Shown: positions 1 to 5,440 of the stretch, piece after piece | Numbering within the stretch: the first letter of the stretch is position 1 | Layout of the letters: each line of letters begins with the position of its first letter | Source: Desulfocapsaceae bacterium | GTDB lineage: Bacteria > Desulfobacterota > Desulfobulbia > Desulfobulbales > Desulfocapsaceae | Assembly: GCA_029934775.1 (NCBI GenBank) | Contig: JAOZLO010000221.1 | Location: 1 to 5,440 of the forward strand | Reading direction: 5' to 3' | DNA length: 5,440 nt | Notes under the pieces: model-generated | The model's input: the letters and a program-made list of their open reading frames with translations, nothing else | What the model was told of the DNA's origin: nothing | Database searches by the model: none | Translations under genes and position numbers: made by a program

Positions 1-646
1 CACTTTTATTCAACTATCAGTAAGTGATTCCGGTCCCGGCATGACTCGGAAGGTACAAGATAAAATCTTTGATCCTTATTTTACCACCAAAGGAATTGGT
101 AAAGGTACAGGCATGGGGCTTTCCATTGTCCACGGCATTATAAAAAGCTATAGTGGATTTATAACTCTCTTCAGTGAGCCCGGCAAAGGCGCTGCTTTCC
201 ATATTTTTCTCCCTGTAGTCAATAAAGAAACCATATCTGACATGGAGGTTAGTGAACAGATCCCTGTTGGAAAAGAAAATATACTTTACATTGATGATGA
301 AGATATACTTGCTGAAATGGGTAAGGATATGCTCGAAAGGCTGGGCTACCATGTTACCGTCAGGAAGAGCAGCCTTGATGCTCTTGAGACTTTTCAGAAT
401 CAGCCTGATCAGTTTGATATTGTTATCACAGACCAGACTATGCCGGGTATAACGGGTGCTGATCTAGCCAGAAGAATGATACAGATCCGTCCAGATATTC
501 CCATTATCCTCTGCACCGGGTACTCCAGTGTTATCTCCGAGGAAAAAGCAAAATCCATGGGAATACGAGAATTTGCATTGAAGCCGCTCTCTAAAAAAGA
601 TATTGCAGTGTTGATTCGTAAAGTACTTGATGATAATCAAGAATGA
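1..646 (+). CDS. Hybrid sensor histidine kinase, C-terminal part (ATPase domain plus receiver domain), 5'-truncated by the window
   Basis: The reading frame is already open at nt 2 and upstream of the first ATG (nt 41), so the gene begins outside the window. The visible part starts inside the HATPase_c domain. It shows a G1 box DSGPGM (nt 26-43), an F-box with FDPYF (about nt 68-82), and a G2 box GKGTGMGLS (about nt 98-127). After a short linker comes a receiver domain (about nt 278-630) with the acidic pair Asp-Asp at nt 293-298, the phospho-acceptor Asp at nt 431-433 (ITDQTMPG), the switch Thr at nt 515-517 and the invariant Lys at nt 581-583. All receiver catalytic residues are present, so it should accept phosphate. 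In this family the kinase autophosphorylates on a His in a DHp domain, here off-window, and passes phosphate to its own receiver or a phosphorelay partner. The sensory input and target are not visible. It converges on the minus-strand genes and has no evident link to biotin. Confidence 0.93.
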   Translation, partial: TFIQLSVSDSGPGMTRKVQDKIFDPYFTTKGIGKGTGMGLSIVHGIIKSYSGFITLFSEPGKGAAFHIFLPVVNKETISDMEVSEQIPVGKENILYIDDEDILAEMGKDMLERLGYHVTVRKSSLDALETFQNQPDQFDIVITDQTMPGITGADLARRMIQIRPDIPIILCTGYSSVISEEKAKSMGIREFALKPLSKKDIAVLIRKVLDDNQE

Positions 647-660
647 TGGCGTCATAAACT

Positions 661-673
661 AGCGGAAGCCGCT
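661..673. terminator. Short hairpin between convergent genes, weak terminator candidate
   Basis: A perfect 5-bp stem (AGCGG / CCGCT) with a 3-nt loop lies in the 45-nt gap between the kinase stop and the stop of the minus-strand gene. Neither strand has a clear T-tract after it; the minus strand continues AGTTTAT. The position suits a bidirectional terminator, but the stem is short and the call is weak. Confidence 0.22.
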
Positions 674-691
674 GGGACCGAATCAGCTCTT

Positions 692-931
692 TCATCCCTT
701 CACAGCTTTTTTTCGCAGAGAAATAACAACACCATCGAGTCTGTTTTCGTGGTTAAAAATCTCTCCATCATTAAGGGTAACAATTCGGCCGATCTTTCCA
801 GCCATTTTCTGGTCACAGATAAAACGAAACTCCTGATCGGCAGCCATACTGCTGAGACGTGCCCGCACGTCCTTAAAACCAAATCAGCAATCAGTCCTGT
901 AGTCTACGTCGACCTCTACACTGTTCTTCAT
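692..931 (-). CDS. Candidate small selenoprotein (79 residues, Cys15-Sec16), possibly SelW/Rdx-like
   Basis: From ATG 931-929 the frame reads MKNSVEVDVDYRTDC, then TGA at 886-884, then continues FGFKDVRARLSS for 63 sense codons to a TGA stop at 694-692. The product looks like a real folded protein: a beta-strand-like start, an amphipathic helix region (residues 18-31), Cys39, and a GRIVTLNDGEIFNHENR strand-turn-strand segment. An AGGA ribosome site (946-943) lies 11 nt before the ATG. A perfect hairpin with G in the loop follows the TGA at bacterial SECIS distance, arguing for Sec insertion rather than decay. The Tyr-x-x-x-Cys start, the small size and the C-terminal strand pair recall the SelT/SelW/SelH (Rdx) thioredoxin-like family. 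However, the usual first Cys is Arg12, and Sec occupies the position that is often Gly or Asn, so the family call is tentative. A role in thiol redox is inferred only. The alternative is a Gly (GGA) codon mutated to TGA. It lies downstream of the PLP-enzyme gene on the same strand, 115 nt away, and may share its transcript. Confidence 0.62.
856..871 (-). promoter_or_regulatory. Bacterial SECIS-like hairpin (candidate SelB recognition element)
   Basis: On the minus strand the sequence GACGTGCGGGCACGTC is a perfect inverted repeat: six base pairs closing a CGGG loop, or seven with a GG loop, plus a possible G-U pair at its base. It starts 12 nt after the in-frame TGA (886-884), and the loop GG lies 19-20 nt after it. 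Published bacterial SECIS models ask for an apical loop roughly 16-37 nt after the UGA with a G among the first loop bases, and this hairpin satisfies both. It also codes for DVRARL, as expected because bacterial SECIS elements lie inside the coding sequence. Confidence 0.6.
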
Positions 932-1046
932 ACAAAATCTTTTCCTGTCAAAATAATTGTCTAAGGCTGGCTTTGCCCGCAACCCAAAAGCCACATTATC
1001 TCACCACAGAGACCGTACTCCTTTTCCTGGCGATAAAGATCGGAGC
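932..1046 (-). other. Gap between the PLP-enzyme gene and the selenoprotein candidate, with a weak hairpin
   Basis: This 115-nt gap holds a 6-bp inverted repeat (GGCTTT at 969-974, AAAGCC at 987-992) with a 12-nt loop. Read on the minus strand it is followed by a mixed, not T-rich, sequence, so it is a poor intrinsic terminator. The AGGA ribosome site of the downstream gene sits at 946-943. I see no convincing promoter, so co-transcription with the upstream gene is possible but unproven. Confidence 0.3.
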
Positions 1047-2147
1047 CTACCGCATATTTCCAAGTTGATGGCGATATTCCCATCGACCATCAAGGGTCTT
1101 GACCAGCGCCCTGGGATAGAGATAGACCGTAGTACATGTGTGTTTGGAGACGAGAGCCAGGCGATCGCCCACTTTGAGTTCATCTGTTTTAACTACGGAG
1201 TGTTCTTCACTCATCCCGGTGATAGCTCCGGCTCCGGAAAAACGCTCCCGCATCAGCATATCAGGTGAAATTGCCTTTGAGCCTGCGTCCAGGGTCGCAC
1301 TTCCCGGGCGCACAGAAACAACACTCGCTATAACATATGCACCGATTTTCCATTTAAGATGGGACAATTCGTGCTGATGCTGAGCGCTGGAATATATAAA
1401 GCTGCCAGGCGATACATAACCGGCAATTGATTCTGGCCATATATCAAAGCTGTAGCTGCCACTCGCAATCAACTCATCATTTATTCCCTCACCACGCAAT
1501 GACGATATCAGCGCTGTAACGCGTGCAACATTTTTCCGGTTTTTTTCAATTCTGATCTCTTTATCAGCATCTTGAATATGGCCATCGTAAATATGGATGC
1601 CGGCAAAAAGACCATCTTGATGCACTCTTCTTGCCAGATGAGCAGCATCACCCTCAATATCAGTTCCAGTCCGCCCCATGCCTGGGTCAAGGTCCAATAC
1701 AAAACGGATATTCTCAGCCGGTTTAATCTGCAGCCTGTCTTTCCATGCTCTATATCCTGCCTCACAGTCGAAAAGCACTTTCACAATCGCTTCAGGATAA
1801 CCATTGGCAGCATCAATCACGCGATCAATATTGAAACCGTTCGCAGTTGGATAGGCCCAGAGAACATGTTCAGCACCAGCTTGAAGAGCAAGTTCCACTT
1901 CAATGGGTGTAGCCGCTTTCAGTGACGTTATACCATTGGCAATCATCCACTCAGCAACCCACAATGCACGATGGGTTTTCACATGGGGCATAAGGCGATC
2001 AATCCCTCCCGCATGCTCCGCTGTCTGGTGAAGATTATGTAACATCGCCTCCTCGAGAACTACAAGACAAGGGGTTTGCAGATCACCATCCGGAATCGGC
2101 AGAGAGGCTATTTCGGACATAAGATTTTTATTGGATTGAAATAACAT
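1047..2147 (-). CDS. Fold-type III PLP enzyme, D-threonine aldolase / D-serine dehydratase family
   Basis: The 366-residue protein has the two-domain plan of this family: an alanine-racemase-like TIM barrel with the PLP site (about 20-260), then a beta-barrel domain of the D-serine dehydratase-like type (about 265-355). The PLP-binding Lys is Lys57 in MPHVKTHR. Other family landmarks are LDLDPGMGRTG (151-161), IHIYDGH (184-190), GSYSFDIWPE (230-239), SPGSFI (246-251) and TLDAGSKAIS (285-294). His336 and Cys338 (KHTC) match the HxC metal ligands of the family, so a divalent metal is expected. Members cleave or dehydrate D-3-hydroxy amino acids such as D-threonine, D-serine or 3-hydroxyaspartate; the substrate here cannot be fixed from sequence. 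The ATG at 2147-2145 is preceded by AGGAG at 2162-2158 with a 10-nt spacer, which supports it over Met10. It is transcribed divergently from birA, and the selenoprotein candidate follows it. Confidence 0.9.
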   Translation of the reverse strand: MLFQSNKNLMSEIASLPIPDGDLQTPCLVVLEEAMLHNLHQTAEHAGGIDRLMPHVKTHRALWVAEWMIANGITSLKAATPIEVELALQAGAEHVLWAYPTANGFNIDRVIDAANGYPEAIVKVLFDCEAGYRAWKDRLQIKPAENIRFVLDLDPGMGRTGTDIEGDAAHLARRVHQDGLFAGIHIYDGHIQDADKEIRIEKNRKNVARVTALISSLRGEGINDELIASGSYSFDIWPESIAGYVSPGSFIYSSAQHQHELSHLKWKIGAYVIASVVSVRPGSATLDAGSKAISPDMLMRERFSGAGAITGMSEEHSVVKTDELKVGDRLALVSKHTCTTVYLYPRALVKTLDGRWEYRHQLGNMR

Positions 2148-2236
2148 GATATAGTTTCTCCTGGTTGAACTGGAAGAATAGAAATTGATTTTTCACCAGA
2201 AGCAAAACAAATATTCCTCCATATGCCAATATATTT

Positions 2237-2265
2237 TTGACTTTTTGATCAATTTCGGTTAACCA
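2237..2265 (+). promoter_or_regulatory. Possible birA promoter overlapping the BirA operator
   Basis: A TTGACT -35-like hexamer (2237-2242) is followed after 17 bp by TAACCA (2260-2265), a poor -10 match that falls inside the left half of the BirA operator. An operator covering the -10 region would fit repression by BirA. The -35 match is good and the -10 is weak, so this is only a candidate. Confidence 0.35.
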
Positions 2266-2286
2266 TGCCAGAAAAAGAGGTTAACC
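2257..2286 (+). promoter_or_regulatory. BirA (biotin repressor) operator
   Basis: Two copies of GGTTAACC lie at 2257-2264 and 2279-2286, separated by 14 bp. Read as one dyad this is GTTAACC-N14-GGTTAAC. The known BirA signal is TTGTTAACC (or TTGTAAACC)-N14 to 16-GGTTAACAA: the left half matches 7 of 9 positions and the right half 8 of 9. It sits immediately before birA, so it predicts biotin-dependent autorepression, extending to the downstream transporter genes if they share the transcript. The site covers the annotated-looking ATG at 2265, which argues that this ATG is not used. Confidence 0.82.
2276..2280 (+). promoter_or_regulatory. Ribosome binding site that fixes the birA start at 2289
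   Basis: AGAGG lies 8 nt before the ATG at 2289. The alternative in-frame ATG at 2265 has no purine-rich site before it (AATTTCGGTTAACC), so translation most likely starts at 2289. Confidence 0.7.
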
Positions 2287-2288
2287 AC

Positions 2289-3215
2289 ATGGGTCAAAAA
2301 GAAAAAATTTACACCATCCTAAAAGAAGCTGAAGATGTTTTTTCAGGTGAAAAGATCAGCATTATGCTGGGAATAAGCAGGGTCTCTGTCTGGAAACACA
2401 TTAAAGGTATGGTTCGTTCCGGCATTCCTATCATTTCATCCCCGCAAGGCTATTACCTGACGCCGGATCCAGACACCCTGCTCCCCTGGGAGTTCGGTGC
2501 ATGGCAGGATCGTATTCATTATTTCCAGGAAATATCGTCTACAATGGACGAGGCTACAGAGCTGGCACGACAGGGCTGCCCCGATTTCACAGTAGTTATA
2601 GCTGAAAGGCAGACTATGGGGCGAGGACGAATGAAAAGAGTCTGGTTTTCTGGCGATGGCGGGCTCTATTTCACTGTTGTCGTTCGTCCGAGTATTCCCA
2701 TTATGTTAGCCAGTCTCGTCAACCTGGCAGCAGCAGTTGAGATGGCCTCCCTTTTACGATCTTCATATAATATTCAAGCCAGTTTGAAATGGCCAAACGA
2801 TATCCTGGTCGACAAGTCGAAAATTTGTGGCGTGCTGTCTCAAATGGAAACTGAAGGTGACCAGGTAAGCCACGTAAGAGTCGGAGTTGGTCTCAACGTA
2901 AATAATAATCTTGACCTTGAGGAAGTTGGGGCCGTTTCCCTGAAAACACTTTCAGGTAAACATGTGCCGAGAAAAGAAATCCTCATCTCTTTTTTGAACA
3001 ATTTCAAAAAGCGGTTGACAGTTTTTAACCCTGAATCCCTTATTGCTGATTGGAAATCAAACAACACAACTATTGGTCAACACGTTCATGTTTCAACCCT
3101 CAAAAAAACAGTGGAAGGAACTGCTGTGGATATGGATAGTCTCGGAGGACTGATCCTGCAAATAGCTGATGGAAGCCGTGAGACTGTAATACACGGTGAT
3201 TGTTTTCATAATTGA
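2289..3215 (+). CDS. birA: Bifunctional biotin--[acetyl-CoA-carboxylase] ligase / biotin operon repressor BirA
   Basis: Starting at 2289 the product has 308 residues, typical of two-function BirA. Residues 1-57 form a winged helix-turn-helix (ISIMLGISRVSVWKHIKGM, then the wing SSPQGYYL), which marks it as a DNA-binding member. The catalytic domain (about 75-255) contains STMDEA (84-89), the biotinyl-AMP loop GRGRMKRVW (111-119), KWPNDILVDKSKICGVL (167-183) and GVGLNVN (199-205). The C-terminal SH3-like cap covers about 262-308. The enzyme makes biotinyl-5'-AMP and transfers biotin to a carrier lysine on carboxylases and decarboxylases; the biotinyl-AMP-bound dimer represses transcription. The loop has Met-Lys where the common form is Arg-Gly (GRGRRGR), a modest variation. 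A matching operator lies just upstream, so autoregulation is expected. The biotin transporter genes follow. A longer start at 2265 adds eight residues encoded by operator DNA and is unlikely. Confidence 0.95.
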   Translation: MGQKEKIYTILKEAEDVFSGEKISIMLGISRVSVWKHIKGMVRSGIPIISSPQGYYLTPDPDTLLPWEFGAWQDRIHYFQEISSTMDEATELARQGCPDFTVVIAERQTMGRGRMKRVWFSGDGGLYFTVVVRPSIPIMLASLVNLAAAVEMASLLRSSYNIQASLKWPNDILVDKSKICGVLSQMETEGDQVSHVRVGVGLNVNNNLDLEEVGAVSLKTLSGKHVPRKEILISFLNNFKKRLTVFNPESLIADWKSNNTTIGQHVHVSTLKKTVEGTAVDMDSLGGLILQIADGSRETVIHGDCFHN

Positions 3216-3239
3216 AGTTTCCAGTTGTCAGTTATCAGT
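3210..3239 (+). repeat. Left terminal inverted repeat
   Basis: Its core at 3215-3239 contains CAGTTATCAGT and matches the reverse complement of 3406-3430 at 22 of 25 positions, with mismatches at core positions 6, 12 and 13. AATT extends the match outward. The birA TGA (3213-3215) falls within it. Confidence 0.7.
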
Positions 3240-3405
3240 TCGCAGTACAGCAACCCATACTATAAGTATGTAATATGTTGTATTTGTTCGTAAATAATAC
3301 TTAAGCGATTACTAAAGAAACAACTGTGCAGGTAATAGTATTTTCATTCTATTTGCTATTTTATGCGCAAAACGGATATTAATTATCCTACCCCTACGCG
3401 TCTTT

Positions 3406-3435
3406 ACTGATAACTGAACACTGGCAACTTTAATT
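3406..3435 (-). repeat. Right terminal inverted repeat
   Basis: This is the partner of the repeat at 3210-3239. It begins ACTGATAACTG on + and ends 28 nt before the bioY ATG. Confidence 0.7.
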
Positions 3436-3463
3436 CATAACTAACAATAATAAATAAACAGAC

Positions 3464-4024
3464 ATGGATACATCCACTGAACAATTAAAACTGATGGTAT
3501 ATGCAGCACTGATGGCAACCCTGACAGCCGTAGGTGCCTATATCGCAATCCCCATCGGTCCCGTACCAATCGTACTGCAAAATCTTTTTGTTATGCTGGC
3601 AGGCCTGCTGCTTGGAGGTCGCTGGGGCCTAACCAGCATTGGCGTCTATTTGCTGGCAGGCGCCATCGGCTTACCTGTTTTTGCAGGCGGTACAGGAGGT
3701 ATCGGTAAATTTGTCGGCCCAACCGGTGGATATCTGCTGGGCTTTGCTGCTGCCGCCTATGTAATTGGTCTAATCAGTCAGAGAGGCAAGGGGAGTATAG
3801 CTGTTGATGTCTTTGCCATGATTATCGGCACTCTCATTATATATGGTTTTGGTGTCCCCTGGCTGAAGGTTGTCACAGGTATGAGTATTTCTAAAGCAGC
3901 AGCAGTTGGCATGCTTCCATTTCTGCTCGGCGACGGGCTGAAAATTGCCGCTGCCATTCCCATCGTCAGAGCTCTGAGGCCAATGATAGCAGGAAATATT
4001 GATGTTCTCCGCACCGCAGAATAA
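3464..4024 (+). CDS. bioY: BioY, biotin-binding S component of an ECF transporter
   Basis: This 186-residue hydrophobic protein is of normal BioY length, with about six membrane segments. Family hallmarks are AIPIGPVPIVLQNLFVMLAG (28-47), GLPVFAGGTGG (69-79) with VGPTGGYLLGF (84-94), and PFLLGDGLK (152-160), whose Asp and Lys are conserved. BioY binds biotin in the inner membrane; with an ATPase and an EcfT subunit it forms a high-affinity importer. bioM starts 2 nt after its stop, so the two are probably translationally coupled. The ATG at 3464 has no obvious Shine-Dalgarno sequence (AAATAAACAGAC precedes it) and an in-frame TAA lies just upstream, so no longer form is possible; Met11 also lacks a clear site. 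No BirA operator is visible directly upstream, so control probably depends on the site before birA. Confidence 0.96.
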   Translation: MDTSTEQLKLMVYAALMATLTAVGAYIAIPIGPVPIVLQNLFVMLAGLLLGGRWGLTSIGVYLLAGAIGLPVFAGGTGGIGKFVGPTGGYLLGFAAAAYVIGLISQRGKGSIAVDVFAMIIGTLIIYGFGVPWLKVVTGMSISKAAAVGMLPFLLGDGLKIAAAIPIVRALRPMIAGNIDVLRTAE

Positions 4025-4026
4025 CA

Positions 4027-4776
4027 ATGGCTATCATTAAAACCTCCAACCTCTTCCATCGTTTCCCGGACGGAACAACAAGCCTCAGCGATGTTTCGCT
4101 TACTTTTAACCGGGGTGAGTTCACGGTTATAGCCGGTGCTAACGGCTCGGGTAAAACGACTTTACTTCGACATTTCAACGGCCTTCTTTTTCCGCAATCT
4201 GGTACCGTTCTGGTGGGAGGAACATCAGTAAAAGAGGATCCAATGGCTGCCCGGAGACAGGTTGGCATGGTCTTTCAGGATGCTGAAAGTCAGATAATTG
4301 GTGACACTGTCTACGATGACACAGCATTCGGGCCGGAAAACCTTCGTCTGCAACGACCGGAAATTAACAGTCGTGTGGCCCAGGCTCTTACCGACGTAAA
4401 TCTTACCGGATTTGAAGACCGATCCCCGCATAACCTTTCTGGAGGTGAGAAGCGACGACTGGCCATTGCCGGAGTACTGGCAATGGCCCCACAGGTGCTG
4501 ATGATGGATGAACCGTTTTCCAATCTGGATTACCCGGCAACGTGTACAGTGTTGAGCCAGGTTGTTAAACTGCATGAGGCAGGTCATACCGTTATTATTA
4601 CCACTCATGATCTTGAAAAGGTAATCGCTCATGCTCAACGACTTATTGTGATGGAGAAAGGACACGTTGTAAAAGATGGATTACCGGATGAAGTGATAGT
4701 TGGCATCGAACAATTCGGAATTCGGCCGCCATGCTCAGTCCAACTAGGAAAAGGCATTCAGCCATGGGTGAATTGA
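4027..4776 (+). CDS. bioM: BioM, ATPase (A component) of the ECF biotin transporter
   Basis: This 249-residue ABC ATPase of the CbiO/EcfA type has all the expected motifs: Walker A GANGSGKTT (37-45), Q-loop Gln84 in MVFQDAESQI, signature LSGGE (137-141), Walker B VLMMDE (157-162), D-loop SNLD (165-168) and switch His194. It should power biotin uptake by hydrolysing ATP at the cytoplasmic face, coupled to the membrane through the EcfT subunit. Motifs alone would also fit cobalt or nickel ATPases; the biotin assignment comes from bioY immediately upstream and birA before that. It starts 2 nt after bioY and its end overlaps bioN by 13 nt, so the three form one translational unit. A single ATPase gene is seen, as in the BioMNY arrangement. 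Confidence 0.93.
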   Translation: MAIIKTSNLFHRFPDGTTSLSDVSLTFNRGEFTVIAGANGSGKTTLLRHFNGLLFPQSGTVLVGGTSVKEDPMAARRQVGMVFQDAESQIIGDTVYDDTAFGPENLRLQRPEINSRVAQALTDVNLTGFEDRSPHNLSGGEKRRLAIAGVLAMAPQVLMMDEPFSNLDYPATCTVLSQVVKLHEAGHTVIITTHDLEKVIAHAQRLIVMEKGHVVKDGLPDEVIVGIEQFGIRPPCSVQLGKGIQPWVN

Positions 4777-5440
4777 CCACCATCGGATTCAAACCAGGCA
4801 CTTCACCGCTGCACCGGCTGGATCCCCGCACCAAGCAACTGGTACTGATGATACTGAGTGTGGCGAGTCTCAGAGGAGAGATCCCCTTTTTAGCCGTCAC
4901 TTCAATAGTAGTGGTTTTACTGTCTCACCTGGCTCATCTGCGCCTTCGCAGGCTTTTACTGGAGATTCGATATTTTCTGTTTTTCCTTATATTTATCTTT
5001 ATTATTCGAGCAGTCAGTTTCAGCGATCAGTTGCTTCCTGTTATAGCCATAAATGAGGTTCAAGAGGCCTTGACGATCTGCTGGCGCTTACTGCTGGTTG
5101 TATTTATGAGTGTGTTACTGATGTCCACAACTCGGACTGCCGAAATACGTGCCTCTCTTATCTGGGGTATGAGGCCGCTGCCCTTTGTAAATGAGAGAAT
5201 GATCGCCACGATGGTGGGGTTAGTAGTCAGGTTTTTGCCGCTGATTCTCTTTCAGGCAAACGAGATAGGAGATGCCATGCGTGCCCGTGGTATCGAGAGA
5301 CGGAAAAATCCTCTGGTTCGCCTTACACGATTTACCATCACACTTTTTCGTCGTGTTTTTCTGCGGGCGGATGAGTTAGTTGATACCATGCAGGCTCGTT
5401 GCTACAGCGAACACCGAACTTCTCCTGAGTTATCTTTTTC
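4764..5440 (+). CDS. bioN: BioN, transmembrane EcfT (CbiQ-family) subunit of the biotin transporter, 3'-truncated by the window
   Basis: The frame is open from ATG 4764 to the window end (225 codons), so the C-terminus is missing. It begins MGELTTIGFKPGTSPLHRLD, which carries the SPLHRLDPRTK start typical of CbiQ/EcfT proteins. Strongly hydrophobic segments follow at about 26-55, 69-82 and 104-121. The two cytoplasmic coupling motifs are visible: MRARG (172-176) and MQARC (209-213). These short Ala-Arg-Gly helices dock into the ATPase grooves in the family; here the second has Cys in place of the usual Gly. AAGG (4750-4753) lies about 10 nt before the ATG, and the start overlaps the bioM end by 13 nt, indicating coupling. 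The subunit should link ATP hydrolysis by BioM to movement of BioY. The biotin role is inferred from its neighbours. Confidence 0.93.
   Translation, partial: MGELTTIGFKPGTSPLHRLDPRTKQLVLMILSVASLRGEIPFLAVTSIVVVLLSHLAHLRLRRLLLEIRYFLFFLIFIFIIRAVSFSDQLLPVIAINEVQEALTICWRLLLVVFMSVLLMSTTRTAEIRASLIWGMRPLPFVNERMIATMVGLVVRFLPLILFQANEIGDAMRARGIERRKNPLVRLTRFTITLFRRVFLRADELVDTMQARCYSEHRTSPELSF

Larger units (their letters stand above)
3210..3435. mobile_element. 226-bp segment bounded by ~30-bp inverted repeats, MITE-like
   Basis: The space between birA and bioY is almost entirely one segment with imperfect terminal inverted repeats (3210-3239 against 3406-3435, about 26 of 30 positions identical). No protein frame is evident inside. 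The interior is AT-rich and contains a small perfect hairpin (3256-3270, CATACT/AGTATG) and a second weak one (3375-3389). CAT flanks both ends (3207-3209 and 3436-3438), which could be a 3-bp target duplication but could be chance. The left repeat overlaps the birA stop codon. Read as RNA, the ends could fold into one long stem. Insertion of a non-autonomous element is an inference; no transposase or named family is recognised. Confidence 0.45.

Noticed and set aside
700..882. Minus-strand frame of 60 codons overlapping the selenoprotein candidate
   Set aside because: It is a shifted frame over the same DNA, with low-complexity, shadow-like composition and no ribosome site; the frame with the TGA reads far more like a protein.
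884..886. Reading the TGA as a simple nonsense mutation (pseudogene)
   Set aside because: Not excluded, but less likely: the rest of the frame is intact and a SECIS-like hairpin sits at the right distance. GGA (Gly) would be the probable ancestor if this were decay.
749..964. Plus-strand frame of 71 codons
   Set aside because: It is antisense to the selenoprotein candidate, with no start signal and no recognisable features.
969..992. Intrinsic terminator between the PLP-enzyme gene and the selenoprotein candidate
   Set aside because: The stem is only 6 bp with a 12-nt loop and no T-tract on the minus strand; listed only as a weak hairpin within the gap.
957..1268. Plus-strand frame of 103 codons
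   Set aside because: It is antisense to the well-supported PLP-enzyme gene.
2265..2288. Eight-residue N-terminal extension of BirA
   Set aside because: It is encoded by operator DNA and lacks a ribosome site; the ATG at 2289 has one.
3216..3463. A second BirA operator directly upstream of bioY
   Set aside because: I found no GTTAACC-spaced-GGTTAAC pair in this gap.
4225..4665. Minus-strand frame of 146 codons
   Set aside because: It is antisense to bioM, whose ABC ATPase motifs are complete; the minus frame shows no family features.

Overview
The window suggests an anaerobic, Desulfobacterota-like (deltaproteobacterial) chromosome of moderate GC. This is an inference from the biotin transporter layout, the form of the BirA operator and a probable selenoprotein; there is no rRNA or other direct taxonomic marker. 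Ordinary genes here end in TGA (the kinase, birA and bioM), so TGA is not reassigned genome-wide.

Left part: the 3' end of a hybrid histidine kinase (ATPase domain plus C-terminal receiver) runs on + and ends at 646. It converges on two minus-strand genes. The first is an unlisted short gene at 692-931 with an in-frame TGA directly after a Cys codon. A perfect hairpin with G in its loop lies at the spacing expected of a bacterial SECIS element, so the gene is best read as a 79-residue selenoprotein, possibly related to SelW/Rdx. The second, 115 nt upstream of it on the same strand, is a fold-type III PLP enzyme of the D-threonine aldolase / D-serine dehydratase family (1047-2147).

Right part: divergent from the PLP enzyme is a biotin cluster on +. 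It comprises birA (biotin protein ligase and repressor, 2289-3215), bioY (3464-4024), bioM (ATPase, 4027-4776) and bioN (EcfT, 4764 to the window edge). Together bioY, bioM and bioN encode a dedicated ECF biotin transporter. A BirA-type operator at 2257-2286 lies just before birA. It shows that the true birA start is the second ATG, at 2289, and predicts that BirA represses its own gene and probably the transporter. A 226-bp inverted-repeat-bounded segment resembling a non-autonomous mobile element separates birA from bioY.

The most interesting item is the hidden selenoprotein candidate. Standard gene callers would split it or miss it because of the TGA.
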